Shown here: in pieces, positions 63,332 through 64,000 of the stretch
How the letters are laid out: each line of letters begins with the position of its first letter
Position numbering within the stretch: the stretch's first letter is position 1
Notes under the pieces: generated by a model
Told to the model about the DNA's origin: nothing
Databases searched by the model: none
The model's input: only the letters and a program-made list of their open reading frames with translations
DNA from: Streptomyces sp. AP-93
Lineage (GTDB): Bacteria; Actinomycetota; Actinomycetes; Streptomycetales; Streptomycetaceae
Reading direction: 5' to 3'
Assembly: GCF_022808175.1 (NCBI RefSeq)
Contig: NZ_JALGBX010000008.1
Coordinates: 1-64,000, forward strand
Length of the DNA: 64,000 nt
Made by a program: the position numbers and the translations under genes

Positions 63332-64000
63332 TCAGGCGGTCGGTGCCGGGGCGGGCTCGCCCTCGCCCGACTGGGCCGGTACGGCTGCCTTGGGCTCGTC
63401 GTCCGACGCCGCGGCGACGGCCGCCGGGGCGTCGGCCTGCGGGGCCTCGGCCGGGGCTCCGTGCGCATCGTCCTTGCCCAGACCGTTGAAGATCAGGTTC
63501 AGGACGATGGCGGCCGTGGCACCGAGCGTCACACCGCTGTTGAGGAGCGAGGAGAGGTCCGCGTCCATGTGGTCCTTGAAGAGGACCGGGACGGTGGCGG
63601 GGAGCAGCGCGAAGGCCAGGGAGACGCCCACGATGAGCGCGTTCTTCTCCTCCTTGAGGTCGACCTTGGCCAGGGTCTGGATGCCCGCCAGGGCGACCAT
63701 CGCGAACATCACGGTCGCGGCGCCGCCGAGCACTCCGTGCGGAACGGCGGCGACGACCGCGGCGGCCTTGGGGAGCAGGCCGAGCACGATCATGAAGACA
63801 CCCGCGGCGACCACGACGAAGCGGCTCTTGACCTTGGTCATGCGGACCAGGCCGACGTTCTCCGCGAAGGCCACGTACGGGAAGGAGTTGAGGACACCGC
63901 CGAGGGCGGTCGCGGCTCCGTCGGCACGCAGGGCGCGGGCCACGGTCTCGCTGTCGATGTCCTTGCCGACGATGTCGCCGACGGCGTAGGTGTCACCGGT
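63332..64000 (-). CDS. NCS2 nucleobase:cation symporter, C-terminal part
   Basis: The window holds the last 222 residues or so; the gene continues beyond 64000. The visible part reads DTYAVGDIVGKDIDSETVARALRADGAATALGG, then the NCS2 segment NSFPYVAFAENVGLVRMTKVKSRFVVVAAG and several membrane spans, matching the xanthine/uracil permease family. The cytoplasmic tail is long and Ala/Pro/Glu-rich. The substrate (xanthine, uric acid or uracil) cannot be settled from this part. Confidence 0.88.
   Translation of the reverse strand, partial: TGDTYAVGDIVGKDIDSETVARALRADGAATALGGVLNSFPYVAFAENVGLVRMTKVKSRFVVVAAGVFMIVLGLLPKAAAVVAAVPHGVLGGAATVMFAMVALAGIQTLAKVDLKEEKNALIVGVSLAFALLPATVPVLFKDHMDADLSSLLNSGVTLGATAAIVLNLIFNGLGKDDAHGAPAEAPQADAPAAVAAASDDEPKAAVPAQSGEGEPAPAPTA

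Overview
The window looks like chromosomal DNA of a Streptomyces or a very close actinobacterium. The evidence is very high GC, many GTG starts, 4-base start/stop overlaps, an HrdA-type sigma factor, a 20beta-hydroxysteroid-dehydrogenase-like SDR, GlnR- and Zur-type boxes, and the dense GC-rich palindromic repeats typical of the genus. From about 11 kb onward the gene content (hrdA-like sigma factor, nasA, dgt, dnaG, nirBD, ppdK, dusB, glyS, znuACB-zur, uppS, recO) is that of a conserved core segment. Calls rest on reading the sequence and on recalled family knowledge; no database search was run.

Layout. 1-2.2 kb is a decayed accessory patch: a 5'-truncated sugar-ABC ATPase, an IS3-type remnant, a flavin monooxygenase remnant and a 169-bp palindromic MITE flanked by CTAG. 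2.2-5.4 kb has a DUF4239 membrane protein, a frameshifted membrane protein, gcvH and three tRNA genes (a CAU tRNA and twin tRNA-Asn) with hairpin terminators. 5.5-14.4 kb carries an FGGY kinase, a cupin, an asymmetric heterodimeric ABC exporter, the sigma factor, and a coupled pair of an unknown protein with an AbiEii-like nucleotidyltransferase. 14.4-24.6 kb holds nasA, an SDR, a YdcF-like protein, a sirohydrochlorin chelatase, dgt, a ferredoxin-reductase-like flavoprotein and dnaG.

24.6-37.7 kb is signalling and cell surface: a NarL-type two-component pair, a secreted DUF2690-like protein, a lipoprotein coupled to an orphan sensor kinase, a membrane-anchored secreted protein beside a class F sortase, an XRE-cupin regulator divergent from a drug exporter, a methyltransferase with a membrane partner, TauE/SafE, and a solo TnpB element just upstream of it. 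37.7-45 kb is nitrogen and redox: a ferric-reductase-like flavoprotein, then a nitrite reductase operon (FAD oxidoreductase, nirB, nirD) behind a full four-half-site GlnR box, a VOC protein and a truncated haemoglobin. Together with nasA (nitrate to nitrite) and the siroheme chelatase these form an assimilatory nitrate route split over about 30 kb.

45-64 kb contains a Tat-exported PhoX/DUF839 protein, a winged-helix regulator, ppdK, dusB, a second DHA2 exporter, MarR-DoxX, an aldo/keto reductase-TetR pair behind a 15+6+15 perfect inverted repeat, glyS, the zinc regulon znuA-znuC-znuB-zur with two Zur boxes, uppS, recO and the end of a nucleobase permease that runs off the window.

Notable features are a family of GC-rich palindromic repeats that has become coding sequence at two sites (the tail of a sensor kinase and an in-frame insert of about 80 residues in the nitrite-operon oxidoreductase), several strong uncharacterised operators, the solo TnpB, and three apparent single-base frameshifts that may be biological or assembly errors.
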